A DNA stretch of 64,000 nt from REEB95 sp963810055 (GCA_963810055.1 CAWEME010000008.1:1-64000), one strand, 5' to 3'. Positions 19,250-28,432 are shown, counted from the first letter of the stretch. Notes: generated by a model not told the origin, from the sequence alone. Translations and numbers: made by a program.

Positions 19250-21655
19250 TTACCGCCCGGAGCATGCTCCGAGCAATTCCTCCAGCACCGCGACCGACAT
19301 CGGCAGGCTGGCGATCGACAGTCCGAGCGGAGCGAGCGCGTCGTTGACCGCGCAGGACACCGCCGCCGGAGCGCCAAGATAACCCGCCTCGCCCGAACCC
19401 TTCTGGCCGAATGAGGTCAAGGGCGAGGGCGTGCAGTGATCGACGATGACAATATCCGGCACTTCGTGCGACGAGGGAATAAGATAATCCATGAACGAAC
19501 CGCTCAAAAGCTGGCCGTTTTCATCATAGGCAAAGCGCTCATAAAGCGCGGCGCCGATGCCGTGCGCGATCCCCCCATAGGTCATGCCGTGGACGATGTC
19601 GGGGTTGATCATGGTGCCGCAGTCGTGGCCGACGGCGTATTTGCCGATTCTGACCTGGCCGGTGACGCGGTCGATCTCGGCATAGACCACATGCGCTTCG
19701 AAGGCATAGCAGGGATACATCTGCACCCGCCCATCCGGGCTCGGCAAGGCGCCGCCGCCCGGCACCTCCATGACATGGGTGATCTGTAGCCCCGGCTCCA
19801 TGCCCGGCGGCAGCAGGTGGAATTTGCGGTGCGCGATCTCGGCCAGTTGGTCCCAGGTGAGCCGCTTCCCCGGGTCCGCGCGCAAGACGACATCGCCGCC
19901 GCGATATTCGACATCCTCAGGCGCCGCGCCAAGATTATGCGCGGCGATAGTTGCGAGCTGCATCTTGAGCTTCTTGGCCGCGCCCGCCGCAGCGCCTCCG
20001 AGCATGATCGCCATGCGACTGCCGACCGGAGAGTTGCTAGGTCCCGCCGTCAGCGAATCGGAATGCACGACGCGGATGCTGTCAGGGTCGCGCTCCAGCA
20101 CCTCGCCGACTACGGTGGCGAGCAGCGTCTCGTGCCCCTGGCCCGCGGAGGAGGTGCCCATGGATGCAATCACCGCGCCGTTGAGATCGACCTTGAGGCT
20201 GCAGGATTCCATCCAGGTGGTGGTCTCGTTCTTGGGGTTGAACAGCGGCTCGAAGGCGGCGTTGCCGCCGCTCGGCTCGAGACAGCAGGCGATGCCGATG
20301 CCGGCGAGATTCCCCGCCGCGCGGGCCTTGTCGCGTTAGCATCACCAGCTCTTCGTAACCCGCCGCCTTCAGCGCCTTGTCGAGCACGGCATGGTAATCG
20401 CCGCTGTCATAGGTGCTGCCGCTCGGGATGGTGTAGGGGAATTCCTCGCGGCGGATGAGGTTGCGGCGGCGCAGTTCGATGCGGTCCATGCCCAAATGCC
20501 GCGCCACGCGGTCGACCGCGGTCTCGATCGCGAAATTGGTCGGTGCCTGGCCGAAGCCGCGCACCGCCTCCTGCGGCGTCTTGTTGGTGGTGACGCTGAT
20601 CGCCTCGTATTCGACGCTGCCGATGCGATAAGGGCCGACGATGGCGCCGACCGGCTTGCCCAGTTGCAGCGGTGCGCGGCCGGCATGGGCGCCGACATCG
20701 TCCAGTGCGCGGATTTTGAGCGAGCGGATAACGCCGCCGCGGTCGAATGCCACCTGCATGTCGAAGATGCGGTCGGGGCCCTTGGGCGTCGCCGCCGCGC
20801 ATGTTCTCGAGCCGGTCCTCGATCAGGCGCACCGGACGCCCCAGCATCTTGGCGAGGTATCCCGTCAGAATGCTGTGCTTCAGGCCGCGCTTGACGCCAT
20901 AGCTGCCGCCGACATCGACATCGAAATGGACGCGGACCGCGTTGCCGGGAAGCCGTAGCGCGCGGGCGAGCTGATCGGGATATTTCGGCATCTGGATCGA
21001 GGCCCAGATTTCCAGCAATTGCGCGGCATGGTTCCAGTTCGCCACCACGCCGAAGGTTTCGATCGGCACGGTCGAGCTGCGGTGCCAGCGCGCGCGGAAG
21101 GCAAGCTTGTGCTCGGCTGCGGCGAAATCTTGCTCGACCGGACCCCAGACGAATTTGCGCCGGAACAGCACGTTCGAGCCGTGATCGGGATGCACCACCG
21201 GCGCCTCGGGCTTGAGAGCCTCCTCGGGATCGACCACCGCCGGGAGCGATTCGTACTCGACCTCGACCAGCTCGGCCGCGTCCTCGGCGACGGCGCGGCT
21301 TTCGGCCACCACCGCCGCGACCCATTCGCCGACATAGCGCGCGAGCCCCAATGCCAGCGGATAGCGTTTGAGCTTTCGGCAGATCGAGGCCGCTCATCAC
21401 CGGCTCGATGCCGCGCGCAAGCTCGTCGCCGGTGAGCACGGCAAAAACGCCGGGCAAAGCCAGCGCGGACTTGGCATCGATGGAACGGATGCGCGCGAAG
21501 ACATGGGGGCTCGCCACCAGCGCCACGTGCAGCATGCCCGGTAGATCGATGTCGGCGGCAAAGCGCCCGGCTCCGGCAACGAAGCGGCGGTCTTCCTTGG
21601 TGCGCCGCTTGCGCGCGATATAGCGGAATTGGGGATTGCCAACGGGTTCAGCCAC
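19250..21655 (-). pseudogene. Molybdenum hydroxylase large subunit (CoxL/XdhB-like), three apparent single-base insertions
   Basis: About 800 codons, starting at a GTG at 21655 that overlaps the Fe-S subunit stop by 8 bases. Conserved blocks are RKRRTKEDRRFVAGAGRF, DVGGSYGVK, EAVRGFGQAPTNFAIE, TSSAGQGHETL, DCGTMINPDIVHGMTYGG and GQKGSGEAGYLGAPAA with the catalytic glutamate. The frame changes at three places, each explained by one extra base: in TTT at 21374-21376, in GGG at 20784-20786 and in TT at 20336-20337. Between these points the protein is fully conserved, so the gene is probably functional. With coxS and coxM it makes a complete three-subunit hydroxylase; the substrate is unknown and need not be carbon monoxide. 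Confidence 0.8.
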
Positions 21656-22151
21656 GGCCGCGCTCCGCCTCGTTCGATTGCCGCATGCGCTCGGCGGCGA
21701 GCAGCACGGCCTCGACGATCTGCTTGTAGCCGGTGCAGCGGCAGAGATTGCCGCCGATGGCCTCGCGGATTTCCTCATCCGAAGGCGATAGGGTCTGGGC
21801 CAAGAGCGCGCGCGCCGCGATCAGCATGCCGGGCGTGCAGAAGCCGCATTGCAGCGCATGGGTTTCCCAGAAGGCGTCTTGCAGGATGCTCAAGGTTTCG
21901 GGATCGGGGGCGAAACCCTCGACCGTCTCGACCACAGCCCCTTCGGCCTGGACGGCGAAGATCAGGCAGGAACGCACTGGCCGCCCGTCGAGCAGCACCG
22001 AGCAGGCGCCGCAGACGCCGTGCTCGCAACCCGTGTGCGTGCCGGTCAAATGCAGCACGTCGCGCAGGAAGTCGACCAAGGTCATCCGCGCCGGCGCTTC
22101 GGCGCTGAGTTTTCGGCCATTGACGGTGAGCGAAATCAGGTGCCGCGACAT
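21648..22151 (-). CDS. Molybdenum hydroxylase small subunit, two 2Fe-2S clusters (CoxS/XdhC-like)
   Basis: 167 aa from the ATG at 22151, 4 bases after the medium-subunit stop. The plant-type ferredoxin cluster is held by C42, C47, C50 and C62; the second, all-helical cluster by C102, C105, C137 and C139 (CGFC and CRC). Both sets are complete. The protein carries electrons from the molybdenum centre of the large subunit to the FAD subunit. The gene order is medium, small, large on the minus strand. Confidence 0.93.
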   Translation of the reverse strand: MSRHLISLTVNGRKLSAEAPARMTLVDFLRDVLHLTGTHTGCEHGVCGACSVLLDGRPVRSCLIFAVQAEGAVVETVEGFAPDPETLSILQDAFWETHALQCGFCTPGMLIAARALLAQTLSPSDEEIREAIGGNLCRCTGYKQIVEAVLLAAERMRQSNEAERGRG

Positions 22152-22155
22152 GGGA

Positions 22156-23040
22156 TCAGCCGCCGCCCGCCATCGCCTCGTCATGCGCCTCGGCAATGGC
22201 GCGCGCGGCCAAAGCGCCGGTGACGCGGCGGCGGTAATCGGCCGAGACGTGAAGATCGGATTGCGGCTCGATCGTCTCCTGGAGTGTGGAAATGGCGTTC
22301 TCGATGTCGCGCGTTTCGAGCCTGGTCCCGGTCAATCGCTTTTCCACGTCATCGGCGCGGAACGGCGCCGGTCCGACACCGCCGAGAGCCAGGCTCAGGC
22401 GGCGGCAGACGCCGTCCTCGCCGAGCACGAGCTGGCATGCGACGGCGACCAGCGCGAAATCGCTGCGCCTTATGCTGATTTCCTTGAACCCGGTGCCGAT
22501 ACGGCCGCGTTCGCGCCAAGGGGACAAGCGGATTTCGGTCAAGCACTCTTCGGGCTTGAGCGCCGTCGTCATCGGCCCTTGAAAGAAATCGCTGGTGGGT
22601 ATCGCTCGTTCCCCGGCCGTCGAACGGGCGACGATCTGGCAGTCGAGCGCCAGGCAAGCCAGCCCGATCTCGGCCGACGGATCGGCATGGGCCAGGCTGC
22701 CGCCGACGGTGCCGCGGTTGCGCGTCTGCACATGGCCGACGAAGCCCAACGCCTTGGCGAGGAGCGGCAGACGTGCGCGGATTTCGGCATGGGCCAGCGC
22801 GTCGGCTTGGCGCGTGCAGGCGCTGATCGAAACCACGCCATCGCGCGTCTCGATGCCCTGCAGGGATGCGATGCCATTGATGTCGACGAGCAGGGCGGGA
22901 CGCGTCAGCCGCATGGCAAGCAGCGGCACCAGCGTCTGTCCCCCGGCGATGATCTTGGCCTCGCCCTTGGCGCCGGCGAGCAACCGACAGGTTTCATCGA
23001 TGCTGGCGGCGCGTGCGTAATCGAAATCGACCGCCTTCAT
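22156..23040 (-). CDS. Molybdenum hydroxylase FAD-binding medium subunit (CoxM/XdhA-like)
   Basis: 294 aa. The two FAD-pyrophosphate motifs of the family are present: KIIAGGQTLVPLL near residue 30 and TVGGSLAHADPSAE near residue 110. The C-terminal CO-dehydrogenase flavoprotein domain follows. It is the first gene of the medium-small-large operon. The upstream 104 bases hold no gene and end against the PLD-type nuclease gene, which points the same way. Confidence 0.92.
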   Translation of the reverse strand: MKAVDFDYARAASIDETCRLLAGAKGEAKIIAGGQTLVPLLAMRLTRPALLVDINGIASLQGIETRDGVVSISACTRQADALAHAEIRARLPLLAKALGFVGHVQTRNRGTVGGSLAHADPSAEIGLACLALDCQIVARSTAGERAIPTSDFFQGPMTTALKPEECLTEIRLSPWRERGRIGTGFKEISIRRSDFALVAVACQLVLGEDGVCRRLSLALGGVGPAPFRADDVEKRLTGTRLETRDIENAISTLQETIEPQSDLHVSADYRRRVTGALAARAIAEAHDEAMAGGG

Positions 23041-23144
23041 CCGTTGCTTCCCGGGGCGTTCCGCCGCGTGGCGCGCGCCCGATTATCCCTCTATCAAATC
23101 AAGGGTATGGAAGCCCCGCCGTGGCGTCAAGAAGCGGGTAGGGT

Positions 23145-23714
23145 TCAGCCCGATCCGGCGGGACGATAAGCCACGCTCACCGCCTGGCGGCGCATGAAAT
23201 TGGCGGCATAGGCCGAGGCCAGTTCGGGCGAACGCAGCACCAGCAGATTCTCGGCGTTACAGCATTGCGCCGAGATGGTGAAATTGAAGGAGCCGGTGAT
23301 CACGGTCGCGCCGTCGATGACCATGACCTTGTTGTGCGCGATCTTGGGCTTGTTGTCGACGAACACCGGAATGCCAGCGGCGGCAACATCGTCGGCGCCT
23401 TCGCCACGCGCGCGCGGACTGGTCTTGTCGAGAATCACCCTCACATCGACGCCGCGGCGGCGCGCATCGATGATGGCGGCGATGATGCTCGGCTCGCTGA
23501 AATTATAAGCCTGGACCAGTAGCGTGCGCTGCGCCTGCCCGATCTCGTTCACCACCAGCGCTACGCAATCGCCGCCCGGCGCCGAGTGATTGCCCGAGGT
23601 GAAGCAGACCGTGGCCGGCCCGGCTTGCGGCACGGAATAGACCGCGCCCGGATCCGCCGCCTGAACCGGCAGCGACAACACGACCAGCAGCGATGCGAAC
23701 AGCAACCGGCGCAT
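23145..23714 (-). CDS. Secreted phospholipase D-like endonuclease (Nuc/EndA family)
   Basis: 189 aa with a signal peptide (LLFASLLVVLSLPVQA, cut near residue 19). One HKD motif is present as HNKVMVIDGATVITGSFNFT, with the histidine, lysine and aspartate in place, followed by NAEN. Single-motif proteins of this size work as dimers and cut nucleic acids in the periplasm, as Salmonella Nuc does; a lipase role is less likely. It stands alone, transcribed away from the dehydrogenase region by a 270-base gap. Confidence 0.85.
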   Translation of the reverse strand: MRRLLFASLLVVLSLPVQAADPGAVYSVPQAGPATVCFTSGNHSAPGGDCVALVVNEIGQAQRTLLVQAYNFSEPSIIAAIIDARRRGVDVRVILDKTSPRARGEGADDVAAAGIPVFVDNKPKIAHNKVMVIDGATVITGSFNFTISAQCCNAENLLVLRSPELASAYAANFMRRQAVSVAYRPAGSG

Positions 23715-23827
23715 GACTTATTGTAGGCGCGCAGGCCCCGCGTTGCCGCTTCGTTTTCCTAAAATGAAGCGAAATTCACGTGCTTTGCATGCCGGCGCGT
23801 GCGAATCCCATGCTGACGTATGCCGCG

Positions 23828-23974
23828 TTAAGAATTGTTAATTTCGACCTGGCGCGGCTTGGACACCAATCTCGCGTCGCTGACTCCGAGCGATTGCAGG
23901 AAGACGAGCAGTTGCTTGAGCTGGCCATCGGCATCTTCTGCCGCGCGCCTGCGATCGACACCGGTCATCGTCAT
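23828..23974 (-). CDS. Possible small protein of 48 aa
   Basis: An ATG at 23974, only 11 bases after the dehydrogenase stop, opens 48 codons ending LVSKPRQVEINNS. The middle is a plausible amphipathic helix (LKQLLVFLQSLGVSDARL). The overlapping plus-strand frame is also open, so coding is uncertain. The reading QLLVFLQSLG followed by a sharp fall in GC at the stop fits a genuine short gene co-transcribed with the dehydrogenase. I do not recognise it. Confidence 0.3.
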   Translation of the reverse strand: MTMTGVDRRRAAEDADGQLKQLLVFLQSLGVSDARLVSKPRQVEINNS

Positions 23975-23985
23975 ACACCGGCCGG

Positions 23986-24945
23986 TCAGGCCGGGTTATT
24001 GATGGCGCGGATGGGCTTGGCCTGAAGGAAGGCGCGGATATCCTCCACCGCCTCGCCGTAGATTTGGCGATAATTTTCCTCGGTGACGTATCCCAGATGC
24101 GGCGTCGCCAGCAGATTGTCGAGCGCCAGATAGGGATGGTCCTTGGCCACCGGCTCGCGGTCGAACACGTCCACCGCCGCGCCGGCGATGCGGCGTGATT
24201 TGAGGGCTTCGATCAACGCCTTTTCCTGGACGATGGGGCCGCGTGACGTGTTGACGAGATAGGCCGAGGGCTTCATGCGGGCGAGTTCGGCCGCCCCCAC
24301 CAATCCGCGCGAGCGGTCACCCAGTACCAGATGGATGGTTACGACATCGGCGCGGGCGAAGAGATCGTCCTTTTCGACACGCTTAACGCCAGCGGTTTCG
24401 GCCTTGGCCTCGGTCAGGTTCGGGCTCCAGGCGATGACGGTCATGCCGAAAGCCTTGCCGATGGATGCAACCTGGGAGCCCAGCCGGCCGAGGCCGACCA
24501 CGCCCAGCACCTTGCTTTTGAGCCCGGTGCCGAGGCGCGATTGCCATTTGCCCTCGCGCAAGGATGCCCATTCCTCGGGGATTTTGCGCACGAGCGCGAT
24601 GATCAGGCCCCAGGTCAATTCGGCGGTGGGATAGCCCAGAGTCTCGGTGCCGCAGACCTGAATGCCGCGCGCTGTGGCCGCTTCGACGTCGATCGCAGCG
24701 TTGCGCATGCCGGCGGTGACGATAAGGCGCAGATTGGGCAGCTTGTCGATCAGCGACTTGGGGAAAAGCGTACGCTCGCGCATCAGCACCACGCATTCGA
24801 AGACATGGAGGCGCTTGGCGAGTTCGGCCTGGTCGGCGATGTGCTCGGGAAAGGACTGGACCAACACCCCGGGTTCGAGGCCCTTCCAATCGGCCAGGCT
24901 GAGCGCCGCGCGCTGATAATCGTCGAGGATCGCCACCTGCATCAT
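23986..24945 (-). CDS. D-2-hydroxyacid dehydrogenase (NAD-dependent)
   Basis: 319 aa. The Rossmann fingerprint is VVGLGRLGSQVASIGKAFG near residue 148. Catalytic residues are the arginine in LVNTSRGPIVQ (near 232), the glutamate in AAVDVFDREPV (near 261) and the histidine in LLATPHLGYVT (near 281). It resembles the SerA/GhrA-like branch that reduces 2-oxoacids or oxidises D-2-hydroxyacids. The CoA-transferase gene starts on the other strand 93 bases upstream, so the pair shares a divergent promoter region. Confidence 0.88.
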   Translation of the reverse strand: MMQVAILDDYQRAALSLADWKGLEPGVLVQSFPEHIADQAELAKRLHVFECVVLMRERTLFPKSLIDKLPNLRLIVTAGMRNAAIDVEAATARGIQVCGTETLGYPTAELTWGLIIALVRKIPEEWASLREGKWQSRLGTGLKSKVLGVVGLGRLGSQVASIGKAFGMTVIAWSPNLTEAKAETAGVKRVEKDDLFARADVVTIHLVLGDRSRGLVGAAELARMKPSAYLVNTSRGPIVQEKALIEALKSRRIAGAAVDVFDREPVAKDHPYLALDNLLATPHLGYVTEENYRQIYGEAVEDIRAFLQAKPIRAINNPA

Positions 24946-25038
24946 CGCTCGTTTCCTCCCGGATCACCCCTTTAGCATTCCGGTGGTTGACAGGGAACCG
25001 CCGCGGCGGCCAAAGCTATGACGATGGCGGGGAAGACC

Positions 25039-26160
25039 ATGGCCAAAGGGCCTCTCGACGGGTTGCTGGTGGTGGCGCTGGAACAGGCGGTGGCGGCGCC
25101 GTTGTGTTCCTGCCGGCTGGCCGATGCCGGGGCGCGGGTGATCAAGATCGAGCGGCCGGAGGGCGATTTCGCCCGCTTCTACGATCGCGCCGGGCAGGGG
25201 CTTTCGAGCTATTTCGTCTGGCTCAACCGCGGCAAGCAATCGATCGCGCTCGATATCAAGCAGGATGAGGACAAAGCGCTGCTCCACCGCATGATCGCGC
25301 GCGCCGACATCTTCATACAAAACTTCGCGCCGGGAGCGGCATCGCGCGCGGGCTTCGATCCGGCCGAGCTGCGAGCCAAACATAAACGCCTGATCGTCTG
25401 CTCGATTTCGGGCTATGGCGAAAGCGGCCCGTACCGCGACATGAAGGCCTATGACTTGCTGATCCAGGCGGAAACCGGCTTGGTTTCCCTGACCGGCCCG
25501 CCCGAGGCGCCGGGGCGGGTCGGCGTCTCGGTTTCCGATATCGCCGCGGGCTTGAACGCCCATGCCGCGATCCTCGAGGCGCTTTACGCCCGCCAGATTA
25601 GCGGCCGAGGCGCGTTGATCGAAATCTCGCTGTTCGCCGCCACCGCGGAATGGATGGCGGTGCCGCTCATCCATTTCAACGCCGGTCATGCACCGCAACG
25701 CGAGGGCTTGCGCCATCCCTCGATCGCGCCTTACGGCGCCTTCGCCGCATCCGACGGCAAGGAGATCGTGATCTGCATCCAGAACGAGCGCGAATGGGCG
25801 CGCTTCTGCGCCGAAATCCTCGGCGATCCCGAATTGGCGAAGGACAGGCGCTTCGCCGACAATCCCAGCCGGGTCGCCAACCGCCGGGAGCTGGACGGGC
25901 TGATCGCGTCGATTTTCCGGCAGGCGACGCGCGAGCAACTCGGGCGCCGGCTCAAGGAATCCGGGATCGCCTATGGTTACCTCAATTCGGTCGCGGATTT
26001 CGCCCGCCACCCGGCCTTAAGTTTCCTCGTCACGTCGGTGCCGGGCGGGAAAGTCTCGCTTCCGGCCCCGCCCGGACGGGATGCGGCGACTCTGGCGGAA
26101 CACGCCGTGCCTGAACTCGACCAGCACGGCGCGGATATCCGCCGCGAATTCGCCGCCTGA
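25039..26160 (+). CDS. CoA-transferase family III (CaiB/BaiF)
   Basis: About 373 aa from the ATG at 25039, preferred because GGGGAAG lies just upstream; an ATG at 25018 is also possible. The start PLDGLLVVALEQAVAAPLC and VIKIERPEGDFAR match the interlocked-dimer fold, LNRGKQSIALDIK binds CoA, and the catalytic aspartate is in MKAYDLLIQAETGLVSLTG. SGYGESGPYRD is also typical. Such enzymes move CoA between acids without a ligase. The family has many substrates (oxalate, citramalate, carnitine, succinate); the sequence does not decide. Confidence 0.9.
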   Translation: MAKGPLDGLLVVALEQAVAAPLCSCRLADAGARVIKIERPEGDFARFYDRAGQGLSSYFVWLNRGKQSIALDIKQDEDKALLHRMIARADIFIQNFAPGAASRAGFDPAELRAKHKRLIVCSISGYGESGPYRDMKAYDLLIQAETGLVSLTGPPEAPGRVGVSVSDIAAGLNAHAAILEALYARQISGRGALIEISLFAATAEWMAVPLIHFNAGHAPQREGLRHPSIAPYGAFAASDGKEIVICIQNEREWARFCAEILGDPELAKDRRFADNPSRVANRRELDGLIASIFRQATREQLGRRLKESGIAYGYLNSVADFARHPALSFLVTSVPGGKVSLPAPPGRDAATLAEHAVPELDQHGADIRREFAA

Positions 26161-26188
26161 TCCTCCAAATCGGCATTTGTGCATTGCG

Positions 26189-26260
26189 AAAAACGCGGCC
26201 CTGAAACGGTCCTAACAGGCCGTAAACCGTGAGGGGATGCCTCAGCAAAACCGCGTTTTT
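26189..26260 (+). other. Long inverted repeat (AAAAACGCGG / CCGCGTTTTT) with nested hairpins
   Basis: AAAAACGCGG at 26189-26198 is the exact reverse complement of CCGCGTTTTT at 26251-26260. The 52 bases between them hold a smaller hairpin (TGAGG...CCTCA around 26230-26244) and further self-complementary bits. The A-run on the left and T-run on the right make it work as a bidirectional terminator in principle, for the CoA-transferase on the plus strand. It could also be an independent structured RNA just upstream of the small RNA gene. Confidence 0.5.
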
Positions 26261-26288
26261 AGGTTGATTTGTGCAGCGCGAAGAGTCA

Positions 26289-26294
26289 TATATT
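26289..26294 (+). promoter_or_regulatory. -10 box of the alpha-r8 small RNA promoter
   Basis: TATATT lies 7 bases before the first hairpin of the small RNA, which is right for a start at about 26301. A weak -35 (TTGATT, 26264-26269) sits 19 bases upstream, longer than the ideal 17. Confidence 0.5.
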
Positions 26295-26300
26295 GCAGTG

Positions 26301-26395
26301 CGGCATCGCCGTCGCCCGACGGTATGCCGTACGTCTTCTAGGCGTTTCCTCCCTAAACTTGGGCCGTGCCTTCGGGCACGGCCCTTTTTCTTTTC
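26301..26395 (+). ncRNA. Alpha-r8 (suhB / MmgR-type) small regulatory RNA
   Basis: About 95 nt made of three parts: a perfect 5' hairpin (CGGCAT and CCGTCG pairing with CGACGG and ATGCCG, 26301-26329); a single-stranded stretch with TTTCCTCCCT at 26345-26354; and an intrinsic terminator. The unpaired UUUCCUCCCU decamer between two hairpins is the known hallmark of the alpha-r8 family (Rfam suhB; MmgR in Sinorhizobium), which affects polyhydroxybutyrate accumulation there. The CU-rich motif is anti-Shine-Dalgarno-like, so it probably blocks translation of target mRNAs. I recognised it by motif and layout, not by a covariance search. Confidence 0.78.
26361..26395 (+). terminator. Rho-independent terminator of the small RNA
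   Basis: GGGCCGTGCC, loop TTCG, GGCACGGCCC, then TTTTTCTTTT. The ten-base stem is perfect and capped by a stable UUCG tetraloop. Confidence 0.92.
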
Positions 26396-26441
26396 GAAGC
26401 GGGATCGAGGCGGCCCGATCCGGCCCGAGGCCGCCCCCGAA

Positions 26442-26996
26442 TCAGCCAGAGGCGTTTGGCGTTGCCTTCTTGGCTTCCGGCAGGCTGTGCGATCCCGGAC
26501 CGAGCGCGCGCTGCATCAGCACGCTGTCGACCCAGCGGCCGAGCTTGAAGCCGATGGCGGGCTGCACGCCGATCCGGACAAACCCCAGTTTCTCATGCAG
26601 GCGAATCGAAGCGAGATTGGCGCTGTCGCCGATCACCGCCACCATCTGGCGGTAGCCCAGCCTGGCGCAACGCTCGACCAGATCGGCGAGCAGCGCCTGG
26701 CCGATGCCGCGCCGCGCGCAATCGGGCGCGACATAGATCGAATCCTCCAGGCTGAAGCGGTAGGCCGAACGCGGACGGTAGGGCTGGGCATAGGCGTAAC
26801 CGACCACGCGCCCGCCTTCCTCCGCGACCGTGAAGGGCAGGCCCAGCGCCAGCACCGAATCGCGGCGCCGCGCCACCTCCTCGGCGGCGGGCGGCGTCTC
26901 CTCGAAGGAGCCCAATCCCTCGCGCACGTGATGGGCATAGATCGAGGTGATGGCGGCGACATCCGCCGCCGCCGATTCGCGCAGCACCCAGGTCAT
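26442..26996 (-). CDS. GNAT N-acetyltransferase, phosphinothricin acetyltransferase-like
   Basis: 184 aa from the ATG at 26996, 10 bases after the upstream amidohydrolase stop. The order of blocks (SIYAHHVREGLGSFEETPP, VVGYAYAQPYRPRSAYRFS, DSIYVAPDCARRGIG with the acetyl-CoA pyrophosphate loop RRGIG, RQMVAVIGDSANLASI, LHEKLGF) matches the Pat/MddA branch. These enzymes acetylate phosphinothricin and, more naturally, methionine sulfoximine or sulfone. The last 20 residues are an unconserved tail. A housekeeping detoxification role is more likely than herbicide resistance. Confidence 0.85.
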   Translation of the reverse strand: MTWVLRESAAADVAAITSIYAHHVREGLGSFEETPPAAEEVARRRDSVLALGLPFTVAEEGGRVVGYAYAQPYRPRSAYRFSLEDSIYVAPDCARRGIGQALLADLVERCARLGYRQMVAVIGDSANLASIRLHEKLGFVRIGVQPAIGFKLGRWVDSVLMQRALGPGSHSLPEAKKATPNASG

Positions 26997-27006
26997 TCCG
27001 GGCCGC

Positions 27007-27894
27007 TCATGAAGGCCTGAGCAACCCCGGTTCGATCGCCGCGAGATCGCCCGCGACCTCGCGCATGTCCTTGACCAGGCGGGCGAGGAAGGGTTTGCGG
27101 GCGAAGCTGCGCTCGTCCATGTAGAGCCCGCGGTTGATCTCGATCTGGAGGCAGTGGCTGCCTTCGTCCGGCCTGCCGTAATGCGCGGTGGTGTAGCCGC
27201 CGGCATAGGGCGCGTTGCGCGCCACCGCATAGCCCTTGTCGTTCAAGCGGCGTTGCGCCGTCTCGGTGATGGCGGGATGGCACGAGGTGCCGTGGCAATC
27301 GCCCAGCACGATGTCGGCGCGGCCGGTCCTGGCGCCGCGTTCCCGGTCGCCGGCGGCGGAAGGCATGGAATGGCAATCGATCAGGATGGCGAAGCCGAAG
27401 CGCTCCCGCGCCGCGTTCAGGAGCTGGTTCAAGGCGCGGTGATAGGGCCGGTAAAGCCGATCGATGCGGCTTTCCGCTTCGCTGAATTTGAGCTTGCTAG
27501 CATAGATCTCCTCGCCCGAGGCGACCACGCGCGCGATGGTGCCGAGGCCCACGCGCACCCGCGGCGAATGGCTGTTGACGAAATTGGGCAGCAGATCCTC
27601 GAACATCGCCGGGTCGAGCTCGAAAGGCTCGCGGTTGGGATCGAGAAAGGCCCTGGGGAAACGCGCGCGCAACAGCGGCGCGCCCAGCTCGAGCGCGCCC
27701 GCGAAAATCTCGTCGACATAGCTGTCTTCCGAGCGCCTGAGCGTCAGGGGATCGAGCCGCGAGGCGGCCAAAAACTCGGCCGGATAGTCCTTGCCGCTAT
27801 GCGGCGAAGCCAGCACCAGCGGCACCGCTTCCAAGCCGGTGGCCAGAACCTCGACCGGGGCCAAACCCGCGCCCGGCTGCGCAATCCCATCCAT
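27007..27894 (-). CDS. N-formylglutamate amidohydrolase family protein (paralogue 1)
   Basis: 295 aa from the ATG at 27894; an ATG at 27975 is in frame but adds a non-conserved leader. The family motifs LVLASPHSGKDYP (metal histidine), RSEDSYVDEIF, DPNREPFELDP, LIDCHSMPS and GGYTTAHYGRP are all present. The reference enzyme releases formate from N-formyl-L-glutamate at the end of histidine breakdown, but no hut genes are here. It stands head to head with cpdR, 178 bases apart. A second, quite different paralogue is at 47773-48612. Confidence 0.85.
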   Translation of the reverse strand: MDGIAQPGAGLAPVEVLATGLEAVPLVLASPHSGKDYPAEFLAASRLDPLTLRRSEDSYVDEIFAGALELGAPLLRARFPRAFLDPNREPFELDPAMFEDLLPNFVNSHSPRVRVGLGTIARVVASGEEIYASKLKFSEAESRIDRLYRPYHRALNQLLNAARERFGFAILIDCHSMPSAAGDRERGARTGRADIVLGDCHGTSCHPAITETAQRRLNDKGYAVARNAPYAGGYTTAHYGRPDEGSHCLQIEINRGLYMDERSFARKPFLARLVKDMREVAGDLAAIEPGLLRPS

Positions 27895-28072
27895 GAAGAG
27901 AAGATTAAGAGGGATATCCGGTCCTGTCACGCCCGGAACGCCGCCATTCCCTGGGGTAAAACCCCCTCGAATCATGCGGATAATCGCTCGTCAAGGGACC
28001 GGTAAATCCTTCCTTAAAACCTGCCCTTTAGGTTTCAAACCGGGAACTTCAGGACACCGGAATCCGGGCCTC

Positions 28073-28432
28073 ATGGCGCGCATCCTTCTCGCCGAAGACG
28101 ACGACAGCATCAGGATATTCCTCGCCCGCGCGCTGCGCCGCGCCGGGCACGAGGTGTGCGCCTTGGGCGACGGCGATTCGGCGTTGAGCTGGGCCGCCGG
28201 CCACAAGGTCGACCTGCTCCTGGCCGACGTGGTCATGCCCGGGATCGACGGCATCGAACTGGCGCGCCGCGCCAGCGACCTGCATCCCGCCTTGCGGGTG
28301 ATATTCATCACCGGCTTCGCCGCCGTCGCCTTGAACGAGGCCGACGTGCTGCCGCGCGAGGCGACCGTGCTGGCCAAGCCCTTCCACCTGCGCCAGTTGG
28401 TCACCGAGATCGAGCGCTTCCTCGCGGCGTGA
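28073..28432 (+). CDS. cpdR: Single-domain response regulator CpdR
   Basis: 119 aa, only a receiver domain. The acidic pocket is in LLAEDDD (residues 8-10), the phosphorylated aspartate is in LLLADVVMPGIDG (about residue 52), the conserved threonine is in FITGFAAVAL and the lysine is in VLAKPFHLRQL. The FITGFAAVALN and KPFHLR blocks identify CpdR, which, unphosphorylated, primes the ClpXP protease to load substrates in Caulobacter. The window also carries SspB and tmRNA, two other ClpXP delivery systems. Its last 56 bases are repeated at 29831-29886. Confidence 0.9.
   Translation: MARILLAEDDDSIRIFLARALRRAGHEVCALGDGDSALSWAAGHKVDLLLADVVMPGIDGIELARRASDLHPALRVIFITGFAAVALNEADVLPREATVLAKPFHLRQLVTEIERFLAA

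Noticed and set aside
19250..23040. True aerobic carbon monoxide dehydrogenase
   Set aside because: The large subunit lacks a recognisable CoxL active-site loop (VAYRCSFR-type) in what I can read, and the neighbours are acid importers; only the fold family is claimed.
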